A stretch of DNA of 64,000 nt from Mallotus nudiflorus (taxonomy: Eukaryota > Streptophyta > Magnoliopsida > Malpighiales > Euphorbiaceae). The stretch spans positions 1,054,001 to 1,118,000 of the forward strand of contig CANTUR010000127.1 of the NCBI GenBank assembly GCA_947683625.1. Reading direction: 5' to 3'. A model generated the notes under the pieces. It searched no databases and was not told the origin of the DNA. It was given only the letters and a program-made list of their open reading frames with translations. The first letter of the stretch is position 1. Each line of letters begins with the position of its first letter. Positions 52,681 to 64,000 of the stretch are shown here, in pieces. The translations under genes and the position numbers were made by a program.

Positions 52681-53379
52681 CATTTCCCTTTGTGATCATG
52701 CAAACTTGCTCCTTGAAATAGTGGTTCTTTATGACAATTATATTCTTGATCCTATAGAAGAAGTGAAGTAAATTAATTAACAAATAAAAACAAAAAAGAA
52801 ATAAAAGAATAAAACAAAAGGAAAGTAAAAAAAATGATTGGGTTGCCTCCCAATTAGTGTTATTTTAAGGTCATTAGTTTGACCTTTGATTATGTAGTAT
52901 CAATGATACAATCGAACATGAGGAAGTATTCTTGGAAGCATCTTCCTTTTCTTTCTTTTGTTATACTCCCTTTAGTTAGGTAATAAAGTGCAGACTCCAC
53001 ATGCCAAATTTTTTATTTTATAATTGTTTGAAGGATATAAGGCATTTCATATGGGTTCTCAGACAATCGAACACTTTTCATGGATCCCTCATATACGACC
53101 TTATTAGGTTGTAGAACATATGTATTGTCAATTATAAATGGCTAATCTTTATCCCATATAACTTCAAGGATTGTTGTATTTTTCTCATCCATCTCATTGT
53201 TAAATTGAGTTGAGTGACTTTGAACCTTATCATCCTTGATGTCTACAAATTGATTCTTGCACCTAGAGACTTCTTCAATTTCCTCTGTGATTAATTTTTG
53301 CTCATCATAACACAACTCAAAAGTACTTCATCATCTTGACTTCAAGTGTCCTCATCATCCCATATACTTTCTCCTTGTG

Positions 53380-53800
53380 TTTCCATTAAACAATTTATGA
53401 GTGCACACATTTGAAGTTTTTGGAAGCATCCTTTTTGAATTTTTGCAATTTGATCTACTTCCAATTTGAGCCTTATTAGAGCTTCTCTTTATGCAACCAA
53501 AGCTTCTTTTTGTTCATCCATTACAGACATGATTTGTTTTATCTTGATCTTCAATAAGTGTTCCTTATACTTCTTAGTTGCTTCTTTAATGAAGTTTTCA
53601 AATATTGCCTCATGATTTAAATTAGACTCTTATTGATAACCCTAATTGTGATATGCACAATTACTCCAAGATGGGTTGTAGTAAGGTTGTGGAGGTGAGT
53701 ATGAATAATATGGACAATATGCCCCATTGTGGTTCTCTCCACACCAATTACAAACTTGAAAGGAAGATGGAAATAATTAAATGGTACATGTTCTACATTA
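53380..53800 (-). pseudogene. Gag-like remnant with zinc-knuckle-like motif
   Basis: On the minus strand around 53640-53790 one frame reads CNWCGENHNGAYCPYY followed by a PPQPYYNPSWSN block. It resembles the Cys/His box and Asn/Pro/Trp-rich segment of plant gypsy gag proteins. A Lys/Glu-rich region (FIKEATKKYKEHLLK) follows to about 53480 after two stops. This is the only protein-like trace in the element. A downstream ttgggttgcctcccaatt motif (52838) is common in plant gypsy-derived elements. Confidence 0.55.
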
Positions 53801-53944
53801 TATATAAGATCACATGTATTAGAACTCAAAAATTGATAAGAAAATCTACTATTATCCATGACAAATTGCTTATCAATATGTCAAAGAAAATAAAATAAAA
53901 TGCTAGTCTAAGAGAAGTAAAAATTAAATTAATATCAATATTGC

Positions 53945-53970
53945 CAATCCCTGACAACGGTGCCAAAAAC
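53945..53970 (-). promoter_or_regulatory. Primer-binding site of the non-autonomous element
   Basis: In the element's sense TTTTTGGCACCGTTGTCAGG follows the LTR, close to the frequent plant gypsy site TGGCGCCGTTGCCGGGGA. Confidence 0.8.
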
Positions 53971-53971
53971 T

Positions 53972-55169
53972 TGTTGCGTTCAAAACCCGTAAGTTCACGG
54001 ATGGTGAATTGCAGTATAAAAAGTTATCATTCCCACGAGAATTGTATATTGAGTACTAATATTTTTACATATTTTCTTATCTAGCAAGTCAAATAAAAGT
54101 AATTTAGCAAATAAAAGTAATTTAGCAAATAAAATATAAAAAAATAATTTAAACTAAATTAAATTCAAATAATTAAAAGCTTAGAGTCTAGGTTTAATTT
54201 CACTATTTCAATATGATCATGAAGAAATTAACAAACAAAAGACATTAATTTCAATTAAGGGTAATTGTTCTAAAATATCTAAAGACTCTCTCAAGTCCAA
54301 TTAAACATGTTAAGATTAAAATTTAACCTACTCTCATGTTTAAGAAGTTAATCAAAACTCATTAAGTTCCTTAACAATTATTGGTTTACCACTGTAGACC
54401 TTTGCCTACTGTCATGGTTCCCCGAAGAGCTCGTCTACTCTTGTGGTCGAGTGGTCTAAGTCCTATGAGTCTAAAGCTAATAAATTCTCTTAACTCTCAT
54501 TAGTAAATCTACCCATAAATATGTAATCAAGTAGGCCCTTAATTGAATACAAGACATGAAGAGTAACTTATAAAATTAACTAAAAATCAAATTAATAAAA
54601 CTTGTATTCAATCACATCATAAAATAGTTACTTCTAACCTAAACCGTAAAATAAAATTTAGTCAAACATGGCTTTAAAAAGAATTACAAACATAAAATAA
54701 ATAACAATAGAATGAAGAAAAAGAAGAATAGATAAAACTCGTTTAAGTGCGCTTCAATATTCAATCCTTATTGAGCTTTTCAATCTCAAAACGGCTCTCT
54801 TAACTTGGCTCCCAACTCTTACTTTTTAACTTAGAGCCAAAATTCTCTATATATAGAGAAAAATATTCTAAATTTGTCCAAGGATCAAAATAATAATTTT
54901 TCTCCTTCAAAATCTCCTCTAATTAGGAAAAGAACTCCATAAAATAACTCTTTAATTATAGACTTGAATCCTGAACTCTTTAGGAAAACAAAATTCATAT
55001 GAAAACATACCGAAAATACATAAATTAACTAGGAAACTCAAAGGAAGTAAAATCAAATTAATCCTAATAAAACACTAATTATAAATAATAAACTAAATAA
55101 AATATAATGAAATATAAATAAATTCTATGAAAATTAAATAGAAAAATTATGTAATAATTGACACTAACA
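53972..55169 (-). repeat. 5' LTR of the non-autonomous element
   Basis: 1198 bp, TGTTGCGTTC to ACACTAACA, followed by the duplicated GTTTT. Confidence 0.92.
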
Positions 55170-55998
55170 GTTTTTTTATCCTTCTGTTTTAACTAATTCA
55201 TGTAAGTTTCTTATTCTAATAATTCAAATATTTCTCTAATACATTTATATACTTAGCCTTTCTTAATTAGAAAACTAATATAATAAATTGCAATGATATA
55301 TTTGTCATTTCTTTTCTATATTTGAAAATTATCATATCTATGTATTTAATATGCAAGTAATAACTTACTTTCTCATTTATGTATCTGCATTTGTTTAAAT
55401 ACACATTTTCTATATACAAATATGTATTTATTTACATTCAGATCTCTTTTATATCTATTAAAATATAATCAATAATTATTTCTTCTTTTTTATGTAAATT
55501 TAGATTTTTCAACTTTATGTACACTTATATTAAAGAATTATGAAGAAAAATTTACAAAATGATACCAATTCAAATAATTTAGGAGAAAATATAATACTGT
55601 CATTTTCTTCATATTATCAATAACACAAGTTAATGAATAAATCAACAGAATATCCACATATTATTTTATTTTAAAAAGATGAACGTTATGCACAGGCTAT
55701 TGACCAACTAAAATAAAAAGTTACATCATAAGATAAGATAAAGATACGTGAGCTCATTATAAGACAGTCCAATTTTTTTTTCGACCAAATACAAAATAAG
55801 ATTTAGAGAATCTTTTCTGTGTCTTCCATAGTCTTCGTCAGTTACTAAACATTTCTCTCAACAACACTTCATGTTCTTGCTGCTACTGCTTGATCTAAAA
55901 TCTTCATCATTGGCAAGAATCTCCAATCGCTCTCCATCTAATCCACTTTGACTTCATTTACAATTCAAAACTCGTGTCTTTCTTGAACTGCAAACCAC
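55170..55998. other. AT-rich spacer and promoter/leader of the acyl-activating enzyme gene
   Basis: No ORF is evident. The first 500 bases are AT-rich spacer. The last roughly 200 bases (from about 55800) contain a C/T-rich leader (gtgtcttccatagtcttcg, tctctcaacaacacttc) typical of a plant 5' UTR. An acgtgagctc motif near 55746 resembles an ACGT-core element, but its role is untested. Confidence 0.5.
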
Positions 55999-58571
55999 AT
56001 GTTGAAGAGCAAGTCATTTTACTGTTCTTGGAGTCGTTTTATCTGTGCTAGTTTCAGTAAATTATTTGATTCCAAAAACCCACAAAATTCTCGTTTATAT
56101 TCATGTTTTGCTGGTGATTTTGAGCCTGAATCATGGAAATCTATGGAGGGTCTTCTTCGTTGCTCTGCAAATTATGTCCCTTTATCTCCTGTTAGTTTCT
56201 TGGAACGAGCAGCTAAGGTTTATAAAGACAGGACTTCAGTTGTTTATGGTGATGTTGAGTATTGCTGGAGTGAGACTTATGAGCGTTCTCTTAAGCTTGC
56301 TTCTGCTTTGATCCAGTTGGAAATTTCTCGTGGTGATGTGGTAAGTTTTCTTTTTTTTTTTTTTTCATCTTTATACTCTTAGCTGCTATTCCTTTGATGG
56401 TTTCAATTAGAAAGAAATTTGCTTTTCTAGGTTGTTGATTATTTTAGTTAAAGAGTTTGATTTTGATTTTGAATATGGTTTTCAGATTGGTGTTGTTGTA
56501 GTTGAATTGTATTAATGTTATTGTTATTTTCAGGTGTTTGAGGTCTATGTATAATGTCATGTTCAGTTAGTTTATTCATGTTTTGTTGCTTGTGCTATAC
56601 CGCTGTGACTTTGTGAGTTTATTAAATTATACCATTAAATATCGGACTGAATCAACGGAAGCCTAACTTCCTAACCCACTTTGCAACTGCCATAATCATC
56701 TAATTTAAGATTAAAGAGAACACTCTCCTGGCAGTCAAGGAGGGAGTGGTCTAATGGTCATTCTCTCCAAGGATATCATGAGGTGTAGAGTTTGAATGGT
56801 ACTATTGTTGATTTTTGAAATTAATTTCAATCTGATTTAAAAGGAGACTCTTCATGTTATGTAGTCTATGGATGCTTAGTTGTTTTACCTCCTTATTAAT
56901 AAAAAAGAAAAAAGAAAACACTCTCCTTGACAAATGATCAGACAAAATCTCTAACAAATTTGATTCCAGTAAGAGAAGGTGGTGGTTCTTAATATAATAC
57001 GGGCAGTCCTAAAATATTCTGTTTTGCATTATATTTATGTCTGTGCCTGTGGGGAGAGGGAACAATTGACGTAAAAGTGCTTGAGACTAGAATTATTATT
57101 ATTTTTTAAATTTTTAAAATTTTTTATACAGATTGCGACCTTGGCCCCTAACATTCCAGCAATGTATGAGCTGCATTTTGCAGTCCCAATGGCAGGAGCA
57201 GTTCTTTGTACGCTTAATACTCGCCATGACTCAAATATGGTTTCTATCCTGTTGAAACATTCAGAAGCTAAGATCATTTTTGTAGACCATCAGTTGCTTG
57301 ATGTTGCTATTACAGCACTTAATATTCTTGCAAAGACAGAAATAAAACTACCCATACTGGTTTTAATTTCTGAATCTGATAGCTCGTTGCCTACTGGCTT
57401 GACTTCGAACACTTACGAATATGAAAGTCTTTTAGCAAATGGAAATAATGGATTCAAGATTCAACGACCAAAAAGTGAATGGGATCCCATCAGTGTAAAT
57501 TATACTTCTGGCACAACATCAAGACCCAAAGGAGTTGTTTATAGTCACAGAGGAGCATATCTCAATTCACTTGCAACAGTTTCCCTTCATGGCATTGGAG
57601 CAATGCCTGTTTACCTTTGGACAGTCCCTATGTTTCACTGCAATGGATGGTGCCTCACTTGGGGAGTAGCTGCACAGGGTGGCACTAACATATGCCTTAG
57701 AAAAGTCACTCCAAAAGGCATATTTGACAGCATAGCACAACATAAAGTGACGCACATGGGAGCGGCACCAACTGTATTGAACATGATTGTAAATTCACCT
57801 GTTAGCGACCGGAAACCGCTTCCTCACAAAGTAGAAATAATGACAGGGGGTGCACCACCACCACCTCAAATCCTTTTGAAAATGGAAGAGTTGGGTTTTG
57901 GCGTTTCTCACTTATATGGTCTTACAGAAGTCTATGGTCCAGGGACTTATTGTGTATGGAGACCTGAATGGGATTCACTGCCTCCTGATGAGAGAGTGAA
58001 GTTGAAAGCCCGACAAGGGATGCACCATCTTATCTTAGAAGATGTTGATGTAAAGGATCCAATCACTGAGGAAAGTGTGCCAGCTGATGGTAAAACAATA
58101 GGTGAGATTGCGTTCAGAGGAAACACTGTAATGAGTGGGTACCTTAAAGACTTGAAAGCTACAGAGGAAGCTCTCAGAGGTGGATGGTTTCGAAGTGGGG
58201 ATCTTGCCGTGAAACATCCTGATGGATATATAGAAGTTAAGGACCGGTTGAAGGATATTATAATTTCAGGCGGAGAGAATATAAGTACAGTTGAAGTGGA
58301 GACGGTTTTATACAGCCATCCAGCAATTTATGAAGCTGCAGTAGTTGCACAGCCAGATGATCACTGGGGACAAACACCTTGTGCATTTGTGAAACTAAAA
58401 GAGGGATTTGATGCAAGTGCACAAGATATAATTAAGTTTTGCCGTGATCATTTACCTCATTATATGGCCCCTAAGACTGTCATATTTGAGGATTTGCCTA
58501 GAACCTCAACTGGGAAGGTTCAGAAGTTTATTCTGAGGGAGAAAGCAAAGGCCATGGGAAGCCTCTCTTGA
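55999..58571 (+). CDS. AAE1: Clade VI acyl-activating enzyme (acyl-CoA synthetase, AAE1-like)
   Basis: Two exons, 55999-56340 and 57132-58571, give 593 residues. The family forms acyl-AMP and then acyl-CoA from a carboxylic acid, ATP and CoA. The clade includes short-chain and aromatic acid ligases, so the substrate cannot be read from sequence. Motifs are the AMP-binding loop [11 protein letters not shown] at 238, YGLTE at 376, the RSGDL box with Asp471, the [15 protein letters not shown] hinge, and catalytic-lysine box STGKVQKF with Lys576. The first 48 residues are Ser-, Phe-, Arg- and Lys-rich with few acids and look like an organellar transit peptide. An in-frame Met49 (56143) would give a 545-residue form starting where typical family members start. 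The protein ends MGSLS, without a standard peroxisomal SKL-type tail, unlike some relatives annotated as peroxisomal. Confidence 0.92.
56730..56916 (+). mobile_element. tRNA-type SINE in intron 1 of the acyl-activating enzyme gene
   Basis: About 187 bp flanked by the 11-bp duplication AACACTCTCCT (56719-56729 and 56917-56927). The left part has tRNA-like boxes: gtggtctaatggtc near 56746 resembles box A and gagtttgaat near 56786 resembles box B. The 3' end is an A-rich tail (ttattaataaaaaagaaaa). It is inserted in the sense direction of the gene. Confidence 0.75.
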
Positions 58572-58836
58572 AAACAATGAACTACTGTACATTCAAACTC
58601 CTGTTTCCTTAAGAAAATATAAGGAAATTCATTCACAAGCTATAAGTTTAATAAGGCTCATGAATTCTTTGACAATTTTTTCTTTTGTGTCAGCGCATTC
58701 ATTCATAAGTTAATATATTTTTAATTGATCAGACCGATTTCATCTTCATCTTCACATATATCACATTTGCATACATGATATATGCCTTCAAAGGAAGGAC
58801 CTCAATGACACTTGCAGGGGGTATCTAGTGCAGGAT
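58572..58836. other. 3' region of the acyl-activating enzyme gene
   Basis: Non-coding, with the probable 3' UTR. No clear poly(A) signal or other element is visible. It lies between the stop codon and the decayed strictosidine synthase-like copy on the other strand. Confidence 0.4.
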
Positions 58837-59262
58837 GCTTAATGAGATTGAGACGGATGATAAAGGGGGAGATGATTGAACTGCAGTACATTTGAGCTCC
58901 AATCTTAGCACCAGTTGAAATCATTCATTACTGATATTCATAGTAATGTGCGTTGCATATTCCTCCAATTCCATGACAGACATGACAAGCATTTTTTTGC
59001 TAAGGTGTACTGGTACTATGAGCCTCATTGAGATTGCTCTGAGCTTTCAGATGAGAGGATATTTATAGACCGGATCCTAAACTGCTGAATTTCCCTATCA
59101 CATTTACAGGAGATAATCATGAGTATTCAAGTTGATTTCAAAATCATGAGTGGACGAATTCTGTCGAAAGGACTTACAAATGATAATGCAATCCAGAAGT
59201 AACCCTGTCCATCATAATGAACATTATCAGGAAATCCAGGAAGGCTAATAAAACTTTTCCTG
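58837..59262 (-). pseudogene. Strictosidine synthase-like pseudogene (last two exons)
   Basis: Minus-strand 59179-59262 matches exon 3 of the gene upstream: it reads FISLPGFPDNVHYDGQGYFW versus [20 protein letters not shown]. The donor site (gtaagtcc) is kept. Minus-strand 59094-58837 matches exon 4: it starts with the acceptor tgatag then gggaaattcagcagttta, and later encodes ISTGAKIGAQMYCSSI. Stops and frame shifts interrupt exon 4, and no counterpart of exons 1 and 2 is present between 59263 and the intact gene. This is a decayed tandem duplicate. Confidence 0.85.
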
Positions 59263-59758
59263 AAAATTTATTTTCATTAGTTTTTAATATTTTCAGTTGC
59301 TCATTTTATTTTTTACTTCAAAGAAAGCCTGACTGCTGCTGCTAACTGGTGCTGTTATTATCATTTTAGTTTAGAACTAAGCAAAACACTGATTCCTGAA
59401 CATTAGCTGAAAAGAGATTTGATGACGATTCTTGATTTTTGCTGACTTGTTCAAATTATGTAAGACCAAGAAAAATGTGAAGATGTTTGAAATTGCAAAA
59501 TCTATGTTACAGATTGCAGATGTTTGAAATTGCAAAATCTATGTTGCAGATTGTGACATGTTCCAGCTGCTGCGATGTTCATGAGAGCAGCGTTTTGCAG
59601 GGCTGATGGCAGGAGCACTTGTTTAAGTTTTGACAATAAAAAAGAAACCAAGTACTTCATATCATCATATGTTATCTACTTATATTTGCTGCAGAATTTA
59701 TTGCAATCAACACATTCACGGTAAATTATTTTTAGTTTCGAAGAAATCAGATGGTTAA
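59263..59758. other. Spacer between intact and decayed strictosidine synthase-like copies
   Basis: No ORF is evident. It contains an almost exact tandem duplication of about 36 bp (59483-59554, unit atgtttgaaattgcaaaatc and following bases). Part of it is likely the 3' UTR of the minus-strand gene. Confidence 0.5.
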
Positions 59759-61439
59759 TTAATTATTTGGATTGAAACGGAGGATGTAAGGAGCTTCAAT
59801 GGAACCACAATATACATGAGCTCCAATCTTCACGCCAGATGAAGTCAGTCTTAAGTTGTGATCATAATAGTGTGCAATAGGATTTCCCCGTAAGTCCACC
59901 ACGAAAACACCACCATCCTTTGCTGAATATATTGGCCCTATAAACTTTGTCAGGATCCCAAGGAATTTCCTGATGACAGGATATCTATATGCAAAGTCCC
60001 AAAATGCTGAAGTTCCCTGTCAAATTCACATAACATCGATTCACGTTATGACCATTCAAGTCAGCAAGTATGCATTTTTGGTGAAAGCACCAGTTCCCAC
60101 TCCTGCTATGGAATGCCCTCAGACATTGAACCCAGTGGGGCGTTACATCACTGAGCCAACCTTTTCGGGTAATATATAATATATAGATTCTGAATTCTGA
60201 TGAAAGTACTTACTGATGATAATGCAATCCAGAAATGGCCCTCTCCATCATAATGAATATTATCAGGAACTCCAGGAAGGCTAATGAAATTTTCTGTCTG
60301 CCCTTTTTTATTGCCTTGAATGTAATACTTTCTGCATCTTCTCCTGCAACAATCAATATTTTTTAGTCCATCAATATATATATATATATATATATATAAT
60401 TGCCATTTTCATTGAAAGCAAGTAATCCAATGCTAAAATATAGTCTACATTGGGGTTTCACAGAAGACTACGGATTGTTGATCCGGTGAGACTGCAATTC
60501 CATTAGCAAAGTGAAGATCTCGAACCAGTACTTCAGTCTTCTTTGTTGCTGGATCATAGCTCATCATGCGACCGTAAGGCCTGCCCTCTAAAATATCCCA
60601 TATGAAATCATGAAAACTATGCTTATATGAAGCATCTGTGAAATAGATAGTTCCATCTTCTGCTATATCTACACCATCTGTGAGCTTGAATTTTATACCC
60701 TCTGCCTCATTTGTTAGTAGCTCAACTCCACCATCACCTTTTATCTTCAACAGTCCCTAATCAGAACATATATTCTTCATTTTGATAAAATCATTTTAAT
60801 TTTTTAATTGATAGCAAGTTCAAATGACTGAAATATTAATCAACTTCACAACATATAAGACGCAGTTCTATTTTTAAATTAGATAAAAATTCATTTTACG
60901 AGCTAATCTCCTCGGCAGCCCCTATTATAATCAAGACATATTCTTCATTAAAAAATTAATTCTTTACTTGTACTAGCATATAACAAGCACTTATGTTTTA
61001 ATGTATAAACCTGGAAAGCATCAGCTACCACAACTTCATTTCCATATCCTAGGGCGATTCCAAGCGGTCGACCTCCCGTGTTAACCCAGTTCTCCACAAC
61101 TGAGTCGGCCACTGAGTCATTGACCGTAACTCGCTTTATCCACCCATCTCTACAACTTGTGTAAATGAGCCCTGACTTGCTGTCATACACAATATCTTCT
61201 GGTCCTTGCAGTTGCCCTTGACCCAAAACTTCCGATCCTTTAAGAATGTGATCATTCTTCGTCAATGCGTTAGCCGGAGGCTGAGTCAACTCGTGAAGCG
61301 GCACAGGGGCCGGGTCAAAAGAGTCGAGTTGGAAAACAAGAATAGAAGCAGCTATTACAGGTACTAAAAATGAGATGAAAATAGTGAGGAAAGATGGCCA
61401 TGAACAACTCCCTGAGACGGTATTGTTTGTTGAAGGCAT
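59759..61439 (-). CDS. Strictosidine synthase-like protein (membrane-anchored beta-propeller)
   Basis: Four exons on the minus strand, 61011-61439, 60449-60756, 60214-60343 and 59759-60016, with GT-AG introns, join to 374 residues and stop TAA at 59761-59759. This length fits plant SSL (adipocyte plasma membrane-associated protein-like) members. Residues 17-38 form one hydrophobic segment, either a signal anchor or a signal peptide leading to the secretory pathway. The propeller begins near [17 protein letters not shown], followed by [66 protein letters not shown] and the final blade [19 protein letters not shown]. Family members outside alkaloid plants generally lack proven strictosidine synthase activity. 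I infer only a hydrolase- or lyase-like propeller of unknown substrate. Confidence 0.93.
60376..60400. repeat. (TA)n microsatellite in an SSL intron
   Basis: About 12 TA units in the intron between exons 2 and 3 of the minus-strand gene. Confidence 0.9.
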
Positions 61440-62402
61440 TCTGCTTGTTTGGTGTTGTGATCAAATTGTTATATGGATGCAATTTGTTAAGCTAGTTAAT
61501 GTTCAACATAAACTGAACTATCTTGTAGCACCTGTCTAGAACTGACATTTTTATTTATTTATCCTTTTCTAGATCAGCAAATGAAATGGAAAATTTATTA
61601 ATCACAAAAACAATTAATACAAGTGGGGGCAAAGTTGAAATTTTCTTAAGCATATATACATTTAAAAAAAATATATATTTTTTTAAAAAAATCGTTAATA
61701 GCGACGGATCGTTACTAGCATATAAAATATTATTGATATGTATATGAATATTCAATACAATTTTAGCATTTGGCCTCCCTATAAATAATATATTATTACT
61801 AATAGTATTCATATGTGGTGATAATGATTTCAAGTTTTTTGAATTATACATTTGAATAAAATATGTTAGAAAGATATATTTGAAAATAAAAATAATGAGA
61901 GGTACTTTAATTATTTCAAAATATAGACTTGAAAATTATTGAATTTATTTAAAAATTTCAACCATTTAGAATTTTATTTAATTATAATTAATTTTATAAA
62001 TTTAAAAAATTATAATTATGAATAAATTTTATAATATAATGGAAACTACAAATATTATGTTCTTCATAAGAACATGTTGTTGAGTGCTCTATTGCCAGAG
62101 CTATTCAGTGCTCAATTACTAGAGCAATTTCAATTCTTTGCAGCCTTTTTTATCAATTTCTTTCACTATTGATCCCAGTTCATCTCCTTTTCTCTCCTTT
62201 CTTAGTCTCTTATTCAACCCCTAATTAGGCGTCTGATTTCTCCTCTGTGTCCAAACTCTTGGTATCGACACCACTGTTCTCCTTATTCTCCATATCTGTT
62301 CCCATTGAAGGTTCTAACCTAGCCTATCCCCTTCTCCTCGCACAATCTATGTCCTTCCCTTAGCCCTGTCATTCTCATTCACCGTCCTTTACCTTTTCCC
62401 CC
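61440..62402. other. Promoter-side spacer of the SSL gene, then pyrimidine-rich segment
   Basis: The first roughly 600 bases are AT-rich and hold the presumed SSL promoter (minus direction). The ORF at 61555-61851 is not convincing. From about 62085 to 62402 the sequence becomes C/T-rich with a short duplicated gagtgctc..attgc..agagc block (62080-62125). I cannot identify it. It ends at the LTR boundary. Confidence 0.4.
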
Positions 62403-63965
62403 TGTTGGATTTCGTGATATAAACGCAGCGGAAAAATTAAAAATTTATCACATACCCAAACCTAAATCCATGTAATTCGACTACTTGATTAAATCTAGGA
62501 TTTTAAGAATTTCATCAAAATGCAGAAGAGGCAAGATTTTCTGGAAGGATGAGAGGAGGTTCACACCGGTGACACCTTATCTCGAGCCTTTTGTTTTGGT
62601 TGTTCGGATCAAGACGTCTCCAAAAGGATGCATCCTCTATAGGTATCCACACGAACAACCCTTCACAAAACAAATTGGAGTGTGTGTGCTAGCAACCTTC
62701 TTGATTGTCTCACAAATCAAGAACAAAAGAAAAACTCTGTCTTTGTTTTCTAAGAAGAAAGAAAACGAATTTGGAGGTAGGAAAAACAAGTGTGTGAAAC
62801 CCTAGGGAATATAACATATTTATAGACTTTAAATTAGGGTTTCACCTACCAATGACGTTTTGGTAATTTTCATTTATTATATTCTGATTTTGTTTAAAAA
62901 CAAATAAAAAATAATATCTTATTTATTTATTTAAAATAACATTTATCTTAAATAAATAAACAAATAAATAAAACACTTTAATTATTTATTTCCACATAGT
63001 TTATTTTTGGGCTTATTAAACCCATATTTGTTTTGGGCTTTTTTTTAAGTGTGTGACCCTGTAAATTCACATAATATTGATAGTGGGCCTAAATCTCTAT
63101 TTAGGCCTATAAGTCATAAACGGCCTTCAGCAAGACATTATGACTACGCAAGACATTATGACTACACAAGTCATGTGAAGTCAATAATCCGACATAACCT
63201 AATTACAATGAATTTTATCGTCCCTTTATCTCATGATATCTTAATTGAACATAAGACATAGAATGTCATCCTTATATAGTTCAATATTATGACTTGATTC
63301 CAAGTAGACTGAAAATGATAACTCTTTATCAATTCATTTCAACATGGCAATGCATTTTTTCCTTCAGTCTATCTCATTAAGGGGTCTATAGATATCTTTC
63401 TCATATCAATGAGGAATAAATCTCTTCTAAATCACTCACATTCCTCACATAACTAATTTCATATCCAACAACATTCTATTTAATCATCCGGTTAAAGACA
63501 ATGTTAGAATGTGTCAAAACATAAAATAACTATGTAGAAATCCATGATGATTTCAAGGTCAAAGGACCAAAATAAAATTACTGTGATAAGAAATACTTAT
63601 GACAATAATCTATATAGTATTTTCATAGTAGGTTAATCCAGTACATGATCTCTCATTATGTACCTATGAGTTGACTTAATATCTTATATTCATGATTAGT
63701 AAAATATAATCATCAGTCAACTTCATACTAACCTTAATACTTTAATATTTATATATAATGAATAAATGGCTAGAGATAATTAGAATAGAACTCTTATTTT
63801 AATTTAAGGATTTTACTATTAAGTCACATACTTGATGACCTTAGTAAGAATTAACCATTCATTTAATTATCATAAAATCAAATGATAATAAAATACCTCT
63901 TTATTAATAAAATAAAAAAGTTAATACATAATCGCAAGTAATTGACCTAGTGCATATCACTAACA
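62403..63965 (-). repeat. LTR of a retrotransposon continuing past the right edge
   Basis: The 1563-bp segment starts TGTTGGATTTCG (with cgcagcgga soon after, frequent in plant copia LTRs) and ends TATCACTAACA. The next bases, ctcccttctttcc (63966-63978), are the complement of a polypurine tract. This makes it the 3' LTR of a minus-strand element whose interior is outside the window. ORFs inside it (62485-62805 and 63049-63261) are not recognisable. Confidence 0.75.
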
Positions 63966-64000
63966 CTCCCTTCTTTCCAAAATCGATTTATAGATCTGAG

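Noticed and set aside
61555..61851. 98-residue minus-strand ORF
   Set aside because: AT-rich composition and no recognisable feature. It lies in the SSL promoter region.

Overview
This window looks like a piece of a plant nuclear genome, probably a eudicot. The evidence is intron-containing host genes with plant-type products, AT-rich introns and spacers, and nested plant LTR retrotransposons. I cannot name the species. Three complete host genes lie at the edges. On the left is a NAD-dependent isocitrate dehydrogenase regulatory subunit (plus strand, 2222-6589, four exons). On the right are a clade VI acyl-activating enzyme (plus strand, 55999-58571, two exons) and a strictosidine synthase-like beta-propeller protein (minus strand, 59759-61439, four exons). 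A decayed second copy of the last two exons of the strictosidine synthase-like gene lies just downstream of it.

About 42.6 kb between the left and right genes is inserted retrotransposon DNA, whose order can be read from target-site duplications. A Sirevirus-type Ty1/copia element (12374-45376, duplication TTTAT) sits in an older degenerate repeat. It was interrupted twice. One interruption is a 3.3 kb solo LTR inside its reverse transcriptase (16557-19824, duplication TGACG). The other is a complete Tat-lineage Ty3/gypsy element (21453-42049, duplication GTAAT). The Tat element was itself interrupted by a complete Tekay/Del-like chromovirus (24801-35817, duplication GTACC). Only 206 bp beyond the Sirevirus lies a separate non-autonomous gypsy-like element (45583-55169, duplication GTTTT), which contains another old solo LTR (47616-50825). 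Without these insertions the left and right genes would be about 6.8 kb apart. Another LTR enters at the right edge (62403-63965), and two decayed LTR ends lie upstream of the left gene.

The most interesting unit is an extra gene carried by the Tat element in antisense to its gag-pol. It has its own TATA box, probably two introns, a coiled-coil region and a poly(A) signal, and a 107-bp tandem array lies upstream. The Tekay element landed inside it, and its reading frame continues on the far side. Nearly all premature stops in the Tat gag-pol, the Tekay gag-pol and this antisense gene can be explained as C-to-T changes of Gln or Arg codons, with no frameshift in either gag-pol. That suggests silencing by methylation followed by deamination rather than random decay.

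Smaller points of interest are a decayed duplicate of exon 2 in the first intron of the dehydrogenase gene, a tRNA-type SINE with an 11-bp duplication in the acyl-activating enzyme intron, repeated polypurine tracts in the Sirevirus, hairpin-rich repeats in the non-autonomous element, and a CA/TA microsatellite that starts exactly at an LTR terminus.
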